Source of the DNA: Paraphaeosphaeria minitans
Taxonomy: Eukaryota > Ascomycota > Dothideomycetes > Pleosporales > Didymosphaeriaceae
DNA: 64,000 nucleotides
NCBI GenBank assembly: GCA_015832175.1
Contig: WJXW01000013.1
Span: forward strand, 992,001-1,056,000
Reading direction: 5' to 3'
Below are positions 12,749 through 22,517 of this stretch, piece after piece (position 1 is the stretch's first letter; every line of letters starts with the position of its first letter). The translations under genes were made by a program, and so were the position numbers. The notes below the pieces were generated by a model. It was not told the origin of the DNA. It made no database searches and saw only the letters and a program-made list of their open reading frames with translations.

Positions 12749-14551
12749 TCACGAGGCCGCCGCTTGCTGCGCTCTGATCTGCGCCAGCAACTTGGGATAC
12801 TGCTGGAATGTCAGTTGAACTCCTGACGTGATCACGGGACGAGACGTACCCAGCGCTCGCCGACATCCGGATGCGACTTGATCCGGTTCATCAGCGTCGC
12901 TTCCCCCAGATGCCCCCAGCGGCCTTTGACAAATGTAAACTCTACATCATCCTTCCGCGCTTTCCGAGCCTCGTCTCTCAACTGCAACACCGCCTCGGGC
13001 ACATCCATGGCTTCGAATTGGGCGTCGTAGCTTACACCCTGGAAGAATGGAACCGAGTATCTCGCTCCTTCACCCTTGCGTGGGCTCAGCACGCGGTGCG
13101 TGGTTGACGCACAGACGCCATCCGTCAACGCCTCCATGCCCTGTCCAATGGCCACGACCAGCGTCCCTGCAATCGGCTTGCAGTCGACCCATTCCCCGCG
13201 AGCGTTCTGCGCCTGCAGCCCAGGCTGGTCGCTCGCCTGCAGCAGGTACGAAGTCAGCATGCTGTCCTTGTGCGGGCCGACGCCCTGCCGCTTGATCTCC
13301 CACTTCTTCCTGTCAATCTCGCTGGCTCCGTCGGGCAGATGGGGCACGTCGATTTCAGGATACTTGACGATCTTCAGCTTGTGCTGCTGATCCTCGTCAA
13401 AGAACTTGTCGAATGCATCTGGGGCGAGTCCAATGGCCTCGGCGATGAGGCTGGTGAAGAGCATGGAGATGTTGCCCATGCGACTCATGTACTCCTCGTA
13501 CACGGAGCGGAATGCAGGAAGATGCGTAGACGACGGCCACTGGTTCGGGGCGAGCAAGTTGTGGTACAAGGGAGCGTCTGGACCCGGAAGGGGTTGCGGA
13601 GTCGACAGGTCAAGTTGCTCGCGGTGGTCGGTGTTGAGGGCGGTGGTCTCGTTGTCGAGCTTCGTCCGTCAGCACACGTCCGTCTGTGTTGTTTATGAAC
13701 GCTCTTCTCATCTCCCTCTATCTATCTACAACACTGTACTATGCGGCACTAATTTTAAGAGGGGGAGGGCGGCGGTGGCGGTAATGGCAGGGAGGATCTC
13801 TTTTTTCGGTTGCTTTGGCTTCGTCGCAGCGTTCATGAATACACGATTCGGTCCGGTCGAAAGAAGATACCCACTATCTCTCGTTGGTTTGGTTTGTGTC
13901 TGGCGGTGGCGTTTGTCCTTTTCTCTCGTTTCGTCCTATTTGGCATCCTCGCATGGCTCTTTCGTTCCGCCTAGCGACATGTATGTTGTATGTATACGTC
14001 TTTTGATGCGTCATGCGTTTCCCTTTTTCTTCACGTCTTTCGTTTTGACGGTCAAGACCGGAAGCATTAATAGTTGCATTTTCCTTGCGCGCATTGCATC
14101 GCATATAGCATCGCTCTCGGATACCATCTCTTGCTCTACGCCGCACACGATGGGACGTGGAACGCAATCAAAACCATCTTTTTTCACTCCAGACTCATTC
14201 TTCCACCCTTTGATCCTGCACCCCTCCTCCTGGCTACCGTCCACCGCGCCTTGAACCAACAACGAGAAGGGGAAAACTCACCCTGCTCCACCCCAAAAAG
14301 CTCCGCTCATTCTTCATCTCAATCGCTTCCTTCTCCCCGATGCCCAGGTCCTCAAAGAACCGCCTACACTCCCGTACCACGTCGTCGACCAGCCCCTCGG
14401 GCAGACCCGTTTCGCTCAAGTAGAGAAATCCGACGTTGAGCAGGGCATCGCGCAGGGCGGCGAGGAAGGCGGGTTTGGTGGAAGGGGAGAGGGCATGGGA
14501 GAGGGGCAGGATGGGGATGTGCGTGAAGGGTTTGGGTTGGGGTTCGGCCAT
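12749..14551 (-). CDS. Isopenicillin N synthase-like 2OG-Fe(II) oxygenase
   Basis: Three exons: 14551-14282, 13659-12850, 12799-12749, with introns of 622 and 50 bp; 376 residues. The N-terminal part (IPILPLSHA... GFLYLSETGLP) is the DIOX_N region and the C-terminal half is the 2OG-Fe(II) oxygenase core. Motifs seen: GVGPHKDSMLTSYLLQ (HxD iron ligands), THRVLSP (distal histidine) and RYSVPFF (RxS, 2-oxoglutarate binding). The final exon encodes the RWYPKLLAQIRAQQ type ending common in fungal members; without that splice the protein would stop after RWVRLVP. Such proteins are often linked to oxidation of small molecules, but no biosynthetic neighbours are present, so the substrate is unknown. 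Confidence 0.88.
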
Positions 14552-15090
14552 GATGCGATCAGAGGGATGGTGGAAGGGACGGACGGAGGAGTGGTTTGAA
14601 GGAGCCTGATGGCATGCGGAGGGGGGAGTCTTGAGGCGTGTGTTTTGCGAGCCTCTTTCGGGTTGATGCGATGCGGGGTCGTGGGCGCCTCGCTGCTGTC
14701 GCATTTGAGCCGCAGATGGCGTCATCCAGGAACCGACGCACAACACCAACAGCAGCAGCAGCTCGCCTCGTCTTCTGCTTCTTTCTTTCTCGTGTTGGTC
14801 GACAAGGGAATGCTGCTTGGGCAGCGGGGTGCGAGCCAGCGGCGCCGTTGAGGAGGAATACAGTGGGCCGGCTGGCGGCGTGCGGGACAGCCGGCGGCAC
14901 CTCTGGTGTGTTGTAGAGTTTAGTATCGCGCGAGCCACTTGAAGGTCAGGCCTAGGGCTGCGAGCTTGAGGCCTGCGATGAGGAGGAGGGAGCAGGCCTC
15001 GAAGAAGAACATGGTTGGTTTCTACGTGGGGAGAAGAACGACGGTGCGAGGAAAAGGACGCTGGCTTGTGATTTGAAGCTCCGCTCAATG

Positions 15091-15315
15091 TGTGGCAGAC
15101 GGAGGTGTATGCTCTGGAAGAATGTGGCAGACGGAGGTGTATGCTCTGGAAGAATGTGGCAGACGGAGGTGTATGCTCTGGAAGAATGTGGCAGACGGAG
15201 GTGTATGCTCTGGAAGAATGTGGCAGACGGAGGTGTATGCTCTGGAAGAATGTGGCAGACGGAGGTGTACGCTATAGAAGAGTGTGGGAGACGGCGGTGT
15301 ATGCTATAGAAGAGA
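15091..15315. repeat. 32-bp minisatellite, about seven copies
   Basis: Units begin at 15091, 15123, 15155, 15187, 15219 and 15251, nearly identical, and at 15283 as a diverged copy. The core is TGTGGCAGACGGAGGTGTAT followed by GCTCTGGAAGAA. Because 32 is not a multiple of three, every frame cycles through the same three peptides, producing false open frames on both strands. Confidence 0.95.
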
Positions 15316-15630
15316 AGTAGTTCGAAAATGTACACCTGGGCCGTGTAGAGAGAGCAAATCAGGCACGAGCAAGTTCTGTCGTCGAGCCAGAGCATGCCAC
15401 GCAAACGTCCGCCTTTTAACAGACAAGGCCATGGTGCGCCCCCATGACACTGGATGGAGCTCAGTCGTCCCTTCCCCTCTTTCTTTCCCCGGATTCCATT
15501 CCCGCACGCGACACCTCAGACATTTTCGCAAACCCCCCCCTCCCCATCAGATGAGCGCGTTCCACGTGCGCCTGCGTTGTTGGCCAGCGCCGCTGTCCCC
15601 GAGGGGCATGATACGACAACGTTGACCTAC

Positions 15631-15780
15631 ACCCACCCACCTACCTACCTGCCTACCTACCTACCTGTCTACCTACCTACCTGCCTACCTACCTACCTGC
15701 CTACCTACCTACCTACCTGTCTACCTACCTACCTGCCTACCTACCTACCTGCCTACCTACCTACCTGCCTACCTACCTAG
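15631..15780. repeat. (CCTA)n microsatellite with CCTG variants
   Basis: About 150 bases of tetranucleotide CTAC units interrupted regularly by GCCT and GTCT variants, giving a secondary 12-20 base periodicity. It is the longest pure tract of the TACC-type sequence scattered through the window. Confidence 0.95.
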
Positions 15781-16860
15781 CATCGAAGTGCATGCGAGCT
15801 GAAACTGTCCACCGGACCCCGTTACCTTCAGCTCACGCCTCCACCCACCTCCCGGCGCGTAGCCAGGGCATCCGCCTCCTCGCGTTGCACAGGCGTGCGA
15901 TCAAACTCGTCTTCACCGATGAGCTTCGCAGCCCACCCTCCCCATCCAGCGCCCCGGAGACGAAGCCGATGCAGATGCGGCGCACTTACTCGCGGATCCC
16001 TCCGACGCCCCGCGACCGCGACCGCGACCCTGGGCAGCTACGGAGTTGGGTGGTCGGCAGGCAATTCTACGACACGAGCCGACACCCACCGGGCAGGTAC
16101 GGTGTGGTAGGTAGGCCTGCCCGCCCAGCGGAGGAATAGATGAGACGAAATGTCCGATGGGCGTGCCGTGGGCTCGGGAATGCTGGCTCGACCGGACGCC
16201 GGTGCTCGTGCGCGGGTGGGTTCGCTTGGATGAAGTCGCGGCGCGAGAGATGAGATGGGATGGGATGGGATGGGTATAGGTACCTACCTGTATGACGTGC
16301 CGAGTCGTGTCAACTCACCTTCCCCCGACCTTCATCCTCAGCGTAAAGATACCAGCCTCCTATACCTACCGTACCTAGGCCGTGTGTCGAGATCGCAAAT
16401 ACCTACCTGCACGATACGGTAGCATGGCTTCCCATCACCCCACCACCCCACTCAGGCACCGTCGTTATGCATGCAAGACACCCAGTCTTGCATGCCACCA
16501 ACCCGGTTCTAGGACATCACATTGACATCTCATGCACCGGGGCGTGAACACGGCCTAGTCCACTCGGCAGCGGCGTCCAGCTGCTTGTTTACGCAGCCAG
16601 CAGGCTAAGAAACCAAACCTTGCACCCGCCATGTCATGTATCAAATGCCTAGCAGATGGACATTCACTTAATGAATGAATGATTGGATAGATTTTTTGGC
16701 GCCAAGGGGATATAAATATCTGTATATCTGTGCAAAACCAGGAGTCCTGTGAAAAGCTAGCTACCATCCTGTACCACACAGCCCATGTCGAACCCGTCCA
16801 GTGCTAATCGTTACTGCCGTTAAACCAAGTCGTGATTGTCGTACCTCATAGCTCGTTGCT

Positions 16861-18487
16861 TCATCGCTTTTCGCGCGGGTAGTATGCGGGCTGCCCTTCA
16901 AGAGACTCTCCTATACCCGTCGCACTGTAGCTCGGCGGTGCAGCGTTGCCAAAGCCGACCGTCGCCGCAGGGCCGGCGCTGCTCTGTCCGGGCGGTATGC
17001 CGTTGTTCTCGGCGCCCTTGCCTTGGATGAGGTCCGCCTCGTTGATGACGCCGCCGTCCCCGCCGCCGACCAGCACCGTCTGCTCGACGCCCTTCTTGTC
17101 GCGCACCTTGCCCACCACCATGCCCTTGGCCACCGAAGTGATGATGGCCCTGCGAGAGACGCCCGTCACGTCGATGTACACAAGACCCACGTTCTTGACA
17201 CCACCCGCTAGATCTCCAGCGAGCCCGCCGGCTTCTGCGCCGTACTTGTGGCCGATGGCTGCGGTGGCTGCGGCACCGCTGTGCGTCAGCAGCGTCTTAC
17301 CACCGTGGGCGATGCCGTCGGCAACCGTGGAGAATGCTATCAGAGACTTGTTGAGTAGACCAGGCTTATAGTCCGGGTTGGGGGTGCCATCGGGCAGCAC
17401 TGCCTTGGCTGACCGCGGACCCTTGCCCAGTGCGCCTGCGGTGAAGTTCTGCGCATGCTTTGTGATGGCGCCGACCGTCTTCGAGGAGAGACCGGCGACG
17501 CTGGTGGTTAGGGTGTTGATCTTGCGGACGCGCTCGTGCGTAGTCGTCTTGAAGACCATGGGCTTCTCGGCCGGCTTCGTCTTGTGCATGAACGTCTCGG
17601 CGCCTGAGATCAGGGCATTGCTGATGTAGGTCGAGCCCGTGACGATGAGGCGCGAGGCGGCGGCCGAGTTCTGCACGATGCTGGAGTTCTTGTAGGCGGG
17701 CAGGCGGGCCATGCCGAGGTAGTCCTCGGACACGGGCTGGACCTTGATCTTCCTGCCATCGGCCGAGACGACAATCTCCACGGGGTCTTGTAGGCGTGTC
17801 AGCACTGTACCTACAACAACGGTCAGGACAAGACTCGGGCCACTCACTCTTGGAGCCCTGCTGCAGGCGCGGGTCTTCGATGATCTGGGCGCCGTTGCTC
17901 AGCTCGCCAACCACGCTGCCGTTCTCTTCGTCGACGAGCACGATCTCGCCGTGGCTGGCAGAGCCTCCAGCATATCCCTCGCCGGGCGCGTAGTCGGCGG
18001 GATTGTATGGCTTGGCGGCGGCGGCGGCCTTGGAGCCACGACTGGCCTGCGGGGCCTCGGCGCGCTCGAGGAAGGCGGTGCACTGGGCAAGGATCGTTTC
18101 GAACGTGTCGACGTCCTCCTGCGTGACCGTGTTCGCGCCGCTGCCCAGGGGCGGGAACTCGATGCGCGTAAAGGCGCCGCTGTCGGGGCCCAGGTCCCAT
18201 CGCGGGATCAGGTAGCTGCGCGGCGGCTGGTGGTAGATCTGCGTGGTCGCGGGCAGCGGGAGATCGAGCTCGGGGGGCAGGTTCAGGTGGAGGTAGAAGT
18301 CCTCCTCGGGCGCTTCGTTCTGGGGGTCCACGTTGCTGAGGTTGGCAAAGGGCGAGTTGGTAGGCACCATCAGCAGCGACAGCGTCTGCGCGCCCGAAGG
18401 CGTGAGAGGCTGCTCCTCACCCTGCTGGATGTGGTAGGCTCTGATGCCGCCAATGGAGTAGAGCAGTCGGGGGTCGCCGTGGCTCAT
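16861..18487 (-). CDS. Senescence/spartin-like domain protein
   Basis: Two exons, 18487-17848 and 17786-16861, with a 61-bp intron; 521 residues. The C-terminal half matches the senescence domain shared by plant senescence proteins and animal spartin: SRLIVTGSTYISNALISGAE, a following AxxTKHAQNFTAG-type segment, and glycine/alanine-rich membrane-associating stretches (GLAGDLAGGVKNVGLVYIDVTGVSRRAI). In plants and animals such proteins bind lipid droplets and endosomal membranes; a lipid-droplet role here is an inference. The N-terminal half resembles the family's lead domain (LLYSIGGIRAYHIQQGEE). The C-terminal ~60 residues are Gly/Pro/Ser-rich and probably disordered. It is divergent from TRK. 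Confidence 0.85.
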
Positions 18488-19316
18488 GGTGAAGGTCTGA
18501 GGGATTGCAGCTGGCGGGGTAGGTATGCAGAGGGGCGCGGATGCGGGCAGAAGGTGCAGACAAGGGAACAGAGATGCAGTCAGGCGTGGTTAAATAGCAC
18601 GTCTTGGGGGGTTAAGAGAGGAGGGAAGGGGGCAGTGTAGAGTTATCTGGGCGCGTGTGCCGCAAGACGGGCCCTTCTCCTGCGGCCTGCTTGATTCTAC
18701 AGCATGCAACTGGGAATGTTGCGCGCTTAGACTAATTGCAATGGACCATCTTCCGGCATACCGCACGTCAGATAAGCACGTCAGCGGAAGCCGGATGTCC
18801 AATCACATGGCGCCTGGCTGCGGGAAGCCCTGTGGCGCAGGCATCGCTCCCATTCGACAAAATTCTAGAAAGTGATGTACCGCCACATCTCCATTGCTCC
18901 TGCCGTTGGCGTCGCTCGCGGAAGGGACCACCGAATCACGGGACCATGGAGCACGCACTCCCTTCATCTAGCAGGGCCATCGGGAAGACTTTGACCACTC
19001 GCACTCGCACTCACACTCGCACTCGCACTCACACTCGCACTCGCACCCGCACTCGTCCACCATGCCCGTCGTCTCACTCCCGCCCACCGCAAGGCTCTGG
19101 TCCATGCAGTTGCAATGCCGTTACAATCCCTGCTAATCCTAGCGGTGAGCCTGCAACGTAATTTTTTTCTTCGCCTCGACCTTTGCTTCTTCTCCATGTT
19201 ACACCAGCAAACAGACTGTGGGTGGCGACCCTTGGGTGAGCTGTTGACGTTTCGAACGGCCATCGACATTCTCTTCTCTCCTCGCCTCGGGCCCTTTACA
19301 TGTACCTCCCGCCAGC
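18488..19316. promoter_or_regulatory. Bidirectional promoter region with CACTCG repeat
   Basis: This 829-bp region separates the senescence-domain gene (-) and TRK (+). It contains a hexanucleotide tract at about 18996-19055 built of CACTCG with regular CACTCA variants every third unit, i.e. an 18-base higher period. No open frame of note. Confidence 0.55.
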
Positions 19317-21476
19317 ATGTTGCTCTCACGTGTTCCGAGTGCTGGTCCTCCCCGGTTCGTCAGGCGTGTTGTCCTTGACTGGATGCCATCGCTGAACTTC
19401 ATAACCCTCCACTACATCTATTTCATTGGGACATGCCTCCTTTCCAGTGCCATCTTCTATGCCGCTTCCACCCCACCACGGAGCGTCAGCTACACCGACT
19501 CTCTCTTCCTGGTGACAAGCGCTATGACCGAAGCCGGGCTGAACACCGTCAACCTGTCCAGCTTGAACACCTTTCAGCAATTCATGCTCTTCCTCCTCAT
19601 AATGATGGGCTCTGCCATCTTCGTCTCGGCTTTCGTGGTTCAAGTCCGCATGAGAGCGTTTGAGCATCGATTTGAGTATGTGGCCGAGTGCCGCCGACGG
19701 AGAGCAGAACGTCGCAGACGAGGCTCAAGGTCTCTCGCACGACGCCTCTCGAGGAGCCTCTCCCGATCCGGCGCAAGAGACGGTCAGGACGACCATCGTT
19801 CTCCTGTCGATGACCAACCCAAGCCAATGGTCGAGGACGCAGACGAGGGCTCCGTTGTGGGCCATCTTGCAGAAAAGGAGCAGCTGCATTCTGCGACACC
19901 AACGCATCTCATCACGTATCGCAGTGAGGCCGGCGAAGAAATTCACATCGAGCCAATGTCAAGCCAAGAGAGTGGCGCACCAGCTCACATATCTTTCGGA
20001 CCGAACGTATATCATCGTGCACAGGAGCCCTCCTTGACCCATCGTCGTCTTCATCGCTTGGTGGGTGTAGGCGCAGACTCGCATGCTACGATCAAGCGTC
20101 GCCCGCAAACAAGCGCCTCTGCTGCCACAGGCGACTTCCAGTCTGATGCTGCCACAGTGTTATCCAACAACAATCTGCCATTTGAATCTTCTGGCATACT
20201 GTCTCGGAACTCGCAGCTCCATCATTTGACTGAAGAAGAGCGGGAGCAACTTGGCGGCTATGAGTATCGTGCTGTCATTTTGCTCTCATGGCTCGTACCC
20301 GCATACTACATCCTCTTCCAGCTCTTTGGCTGCATCGGTCTGGGCGCCTACGTCGCCATGAACAAGCCCATGCTTACGCGAGCGAATGGCCTCAATCCTT
20401 GGTGGGTGGGCGCCTTCAATGGCGTATCCGCCTTCAATAATTCCGGCATGTCGCTCCTCGACGCAAACATGGTGGCCTTCCAGAAGTCCGCCTACGTACT
20501 GATCACCATGGGCATGCTCATTCTCGCCGGCAACACCGCATACCCCATCTTTCTCCGCCTCATCGTCTGGACATCTCTCAAATTGGTTCCCAACTACAAC
20601 CGCTTCGACGACTTCCGCAAGACGCTGCAGTTCCTGCTTGACCACCCCCGTCGTTGCTACACCAATATGTTCCCCTCACGACATACCTGGTGGCTCCTAG
20701 CGTGTCTTATCTGCCTCAACTGCGTCGACTGGGCGGCCTTCGAGATTCTCAACATTGGTAACACCGAAATCACAGGCAACCTGTCGACAGGGTACGAAGT
20801 CCTCGATGGCCTCTTCCAAGCTACCGCTGTCCGCAGTGGTGGCTTCTACGTCGTCACCATCGCCCTCCTTCCCATCGCCCTTCAGGTCCTCTACGTGATC
20901 ATGATGTACATCTCCGTCTACCCCGTCGTCATCACCATGCGCAACAGCAACGTCTACGAGGAGCGCAGTCTCGGCATCTACACCGACGACCCGGGATACG
21001 CCGCCAGTCAAGCCTCCTCCGCCGGCATCCTCGGCAAGCTCCGCAAAAAAGTCACCGGAGAAGCCTTCGAGCATACGAAGAGCTACTTCGTCCGGCAACA
21101 GCTCCGCGCCCAGCTCGCGCATGACCTCTGGTCCGTCGTCCTCGCCGTATTTCTCATCATGATTATCGAAGGGTCGAACTTTAAGGCGCACCCCGCTGAA
21201 TTCAGCGTCTTCAACGTCGTCTTCGAGACCGTTTCGGCTTATGGGTGCGTCGGCATCTCCGTCGGCTTCCCCGGCTCCGACTTTAGCTTCAGTGGGAGTC
21301 TACATGTGCTGAGTAAGTTGGTGCTGTGTGCGATTATGGTGAGAGGACGACATCGGGGGTTGCCGGTTGCGATTGACAAGGCGGTGTTGTTGCCTGGAGA
21401 GGGCGTGGATGAGGCGGAGGAGGAGGATGGAGAGATTCGAATGGAGAGGGTGACTAGTAGGGGGAGGATCGTTTAA
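19317..21476 (+). CDS. trk1: TRK-type potassium transporter
   Basis: Intronless, 719 residues. Fungal TRK proteins carry K+ across the plasma membrane through four MPM (membrane-pore-membrane) repeats. All four pore segments are visible: SAMTEAGLN at about residue 68, GVSAFNNSGMSLLD, QATAVRSGGFY and ETVSAYGCVGISVGFP, each with the glycine that stands in for the K+ channel filter. A long hydrophilic loop of about 190 residues between repeats 1 and 2 is R/S-rich at its start (RRRRAERRRR) and typical of fungal TRKs. The conserved cytosolic signature GRHRGLPVAIDKAVLLPGE lies near the C-terminus. It is shorter than yeast Trk1 because the loop is shorter. A paralogue elsewhere in the genome is possible, so the number in the symbol is nominal. 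Confidence 0.93.
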   Translation: MLLSRVPSAGPPRFVRRVVLDWMPSLNFITLHYIYFIGTCLLSSAIFYAASTPPRSVSYTDSLFLVTSAMTEAGLNTVNLSSLNTFQQFMLFLLIMMGSAIFVSAFVVQVRMRAFEHRFEYVAECRRRRAERRRRGSRSLARRLSRSLSRSGARDGQDDHRSPVDDQPKPMVEDADEGSVVGHLAEKEQLHSATPTHLITYRSEAGEEIHIEPMSSQESGAPAHISFGPNVYHRAQEPSLTHRRLHRLVGVGADSHATIKRRPQTSASAATGDFQSDAATVLSNNNLPFESSGILSRNSQLHHLTEEEREQLGGYEYRAVILLSWLVPAYYILFQLFGCIGLGAYVAMNKPMLTRANGLNPWWVGAFNGVSAFNNSGMSLLDANMVAFQKSAYVLITMGMLILAGNTAYPIFLRLIVWTSLKLVPNYNRFDDFRKTLQFLLDHPRRCYTNMFPSRHTWWLLACLICLNCVDWAAFEILNIGNTEITGNLSTGYEVLDGLFQATAVRSGGFYVVTIALLPIALQVLYVIMMYISVYPVVITMRNSNVYEERSLGIYTDDPGYAASQASSAGILGKLRKKVTGEAFEHTKSYFVRQQLRAQLAHDLWSVVLAVFLIMIIEGSNFKAHPAEFSVFNVVFETVSAYGCVGISVGFPGSDFSFSGSLHVLSKLVLCAIMVRGRHRGLPVAIDKAVLLPGEGVDEAEEEDGEIRMERVTSRGRIV

Positions 21477-22517
21477 TTCGGTCCGTAATTGGATGGACGA
21501 GAGGGGCAGAGCTAGATTAGGCTGGTAGTAGGTAACTCTGTCGCTATCCCTGTTTCCCAACAGAATTACCTGTCTGCCTATGGGGCATAGTGTCTCAGAA
21601 ATACAGATAAAGATAACCAGACCATTTCGACACACACACTAGAAAGACCTAGATTCGGGCATCATACGAGACTCTTCCTTTCTTTTTTTTCGCCTTCTGA
21701 AAGGTATTCCTGCCCCTTGCCCTTCCCTCGCATCCGTTCCATCCGATCCGGACTCACAATCCCACTCTCGCCCGAGCATACATCCACCTCGAGCACCTAC
21801 ATCGATGTAGCTCTAGTCCCCAGATCACATGTCGTCGTGGCGCAGGGAGGCGAGCATCGGCCGAGATTTTGGTCCCACTGGAATAGGCAATTCATATGGG
21901 AGATTCAACATGCCCTTTTTTTTTTTTTTTTTTTGTGTTGGTTCATCAACGGGGGGAAATCCTTGAGCATCTTCACCGTGAAAAAAAAAGGACCATTACC
22001 AAGCAGGTTTCTGGAAATTTTGGGCTCGAAGGGTAGGTACGGCCAGATCTGGCAAGGTTGGTACGATACTAAAGGAGCTTCCATGTAGCAAGATGAGAAC
22101 GCGGCCTCGTCCTTTCATTCTTCGCATTCCCTAGGTACCCCCGAGTGCAAGGATGTTCATTTCATGTTGCCTACCCGCAACGTGGAATCCCCGTGGAATC
22201 TATCTGGTCCTTCCATCGTGAACCGAGAACGGGGGATGTATAACCGGAATCGATTTCGGTGGACGATTAGCCTTTGTCTGCGTTGCTTATGGCTGGTACA
22301 TTCCGAACATGACGCTTAGTGGGTGAACGGATCGATGAATGTAAGATCATAATAGAACCAGAAAAAGCATTTCGGTCGGAAGATGTGTGTAGTTGTTCGA
22401 ACATTGACTAATACTATTCATCAAATTGGTATTTACTATAAACTAAACTAACATGAAGACATCAGTCTTCTGGTATCGTATGCTTCCCCTTTTTTCATAT
22501 CCTTCAGCACCCCACGC
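21477..22517. other. Convergent 3' region, TRK and catalase
   Basis: About 1 kb between two converging stops. A run of about 19 T occurs near 21916-21934. No frame of interest; it should contain both polyadenylation sites. Confidence 0.5.

Larger units (their letters stand above)
14552..16860. other. Repeat-rich intergenic region
   Basis: No gene recognised. It holds the 32-bp minisatellite, the CCTA microsatellite, a GGGAT pentamer run at 16253-16274, and several TACCTA/TACCGTA words between 16277 and 16430. It includes the promoter of the 2OG oxygenase and the 3' end of the senescence-domain gene. Confidence 0.5.

Noticed and set aside
13406..14254. 282-codon plus-strand frame over the 2OG oxygenase exon and intron
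   Set aside because: Overlaps a well-supported minus-strand exon; the rest lies in the long intron and has no family features.
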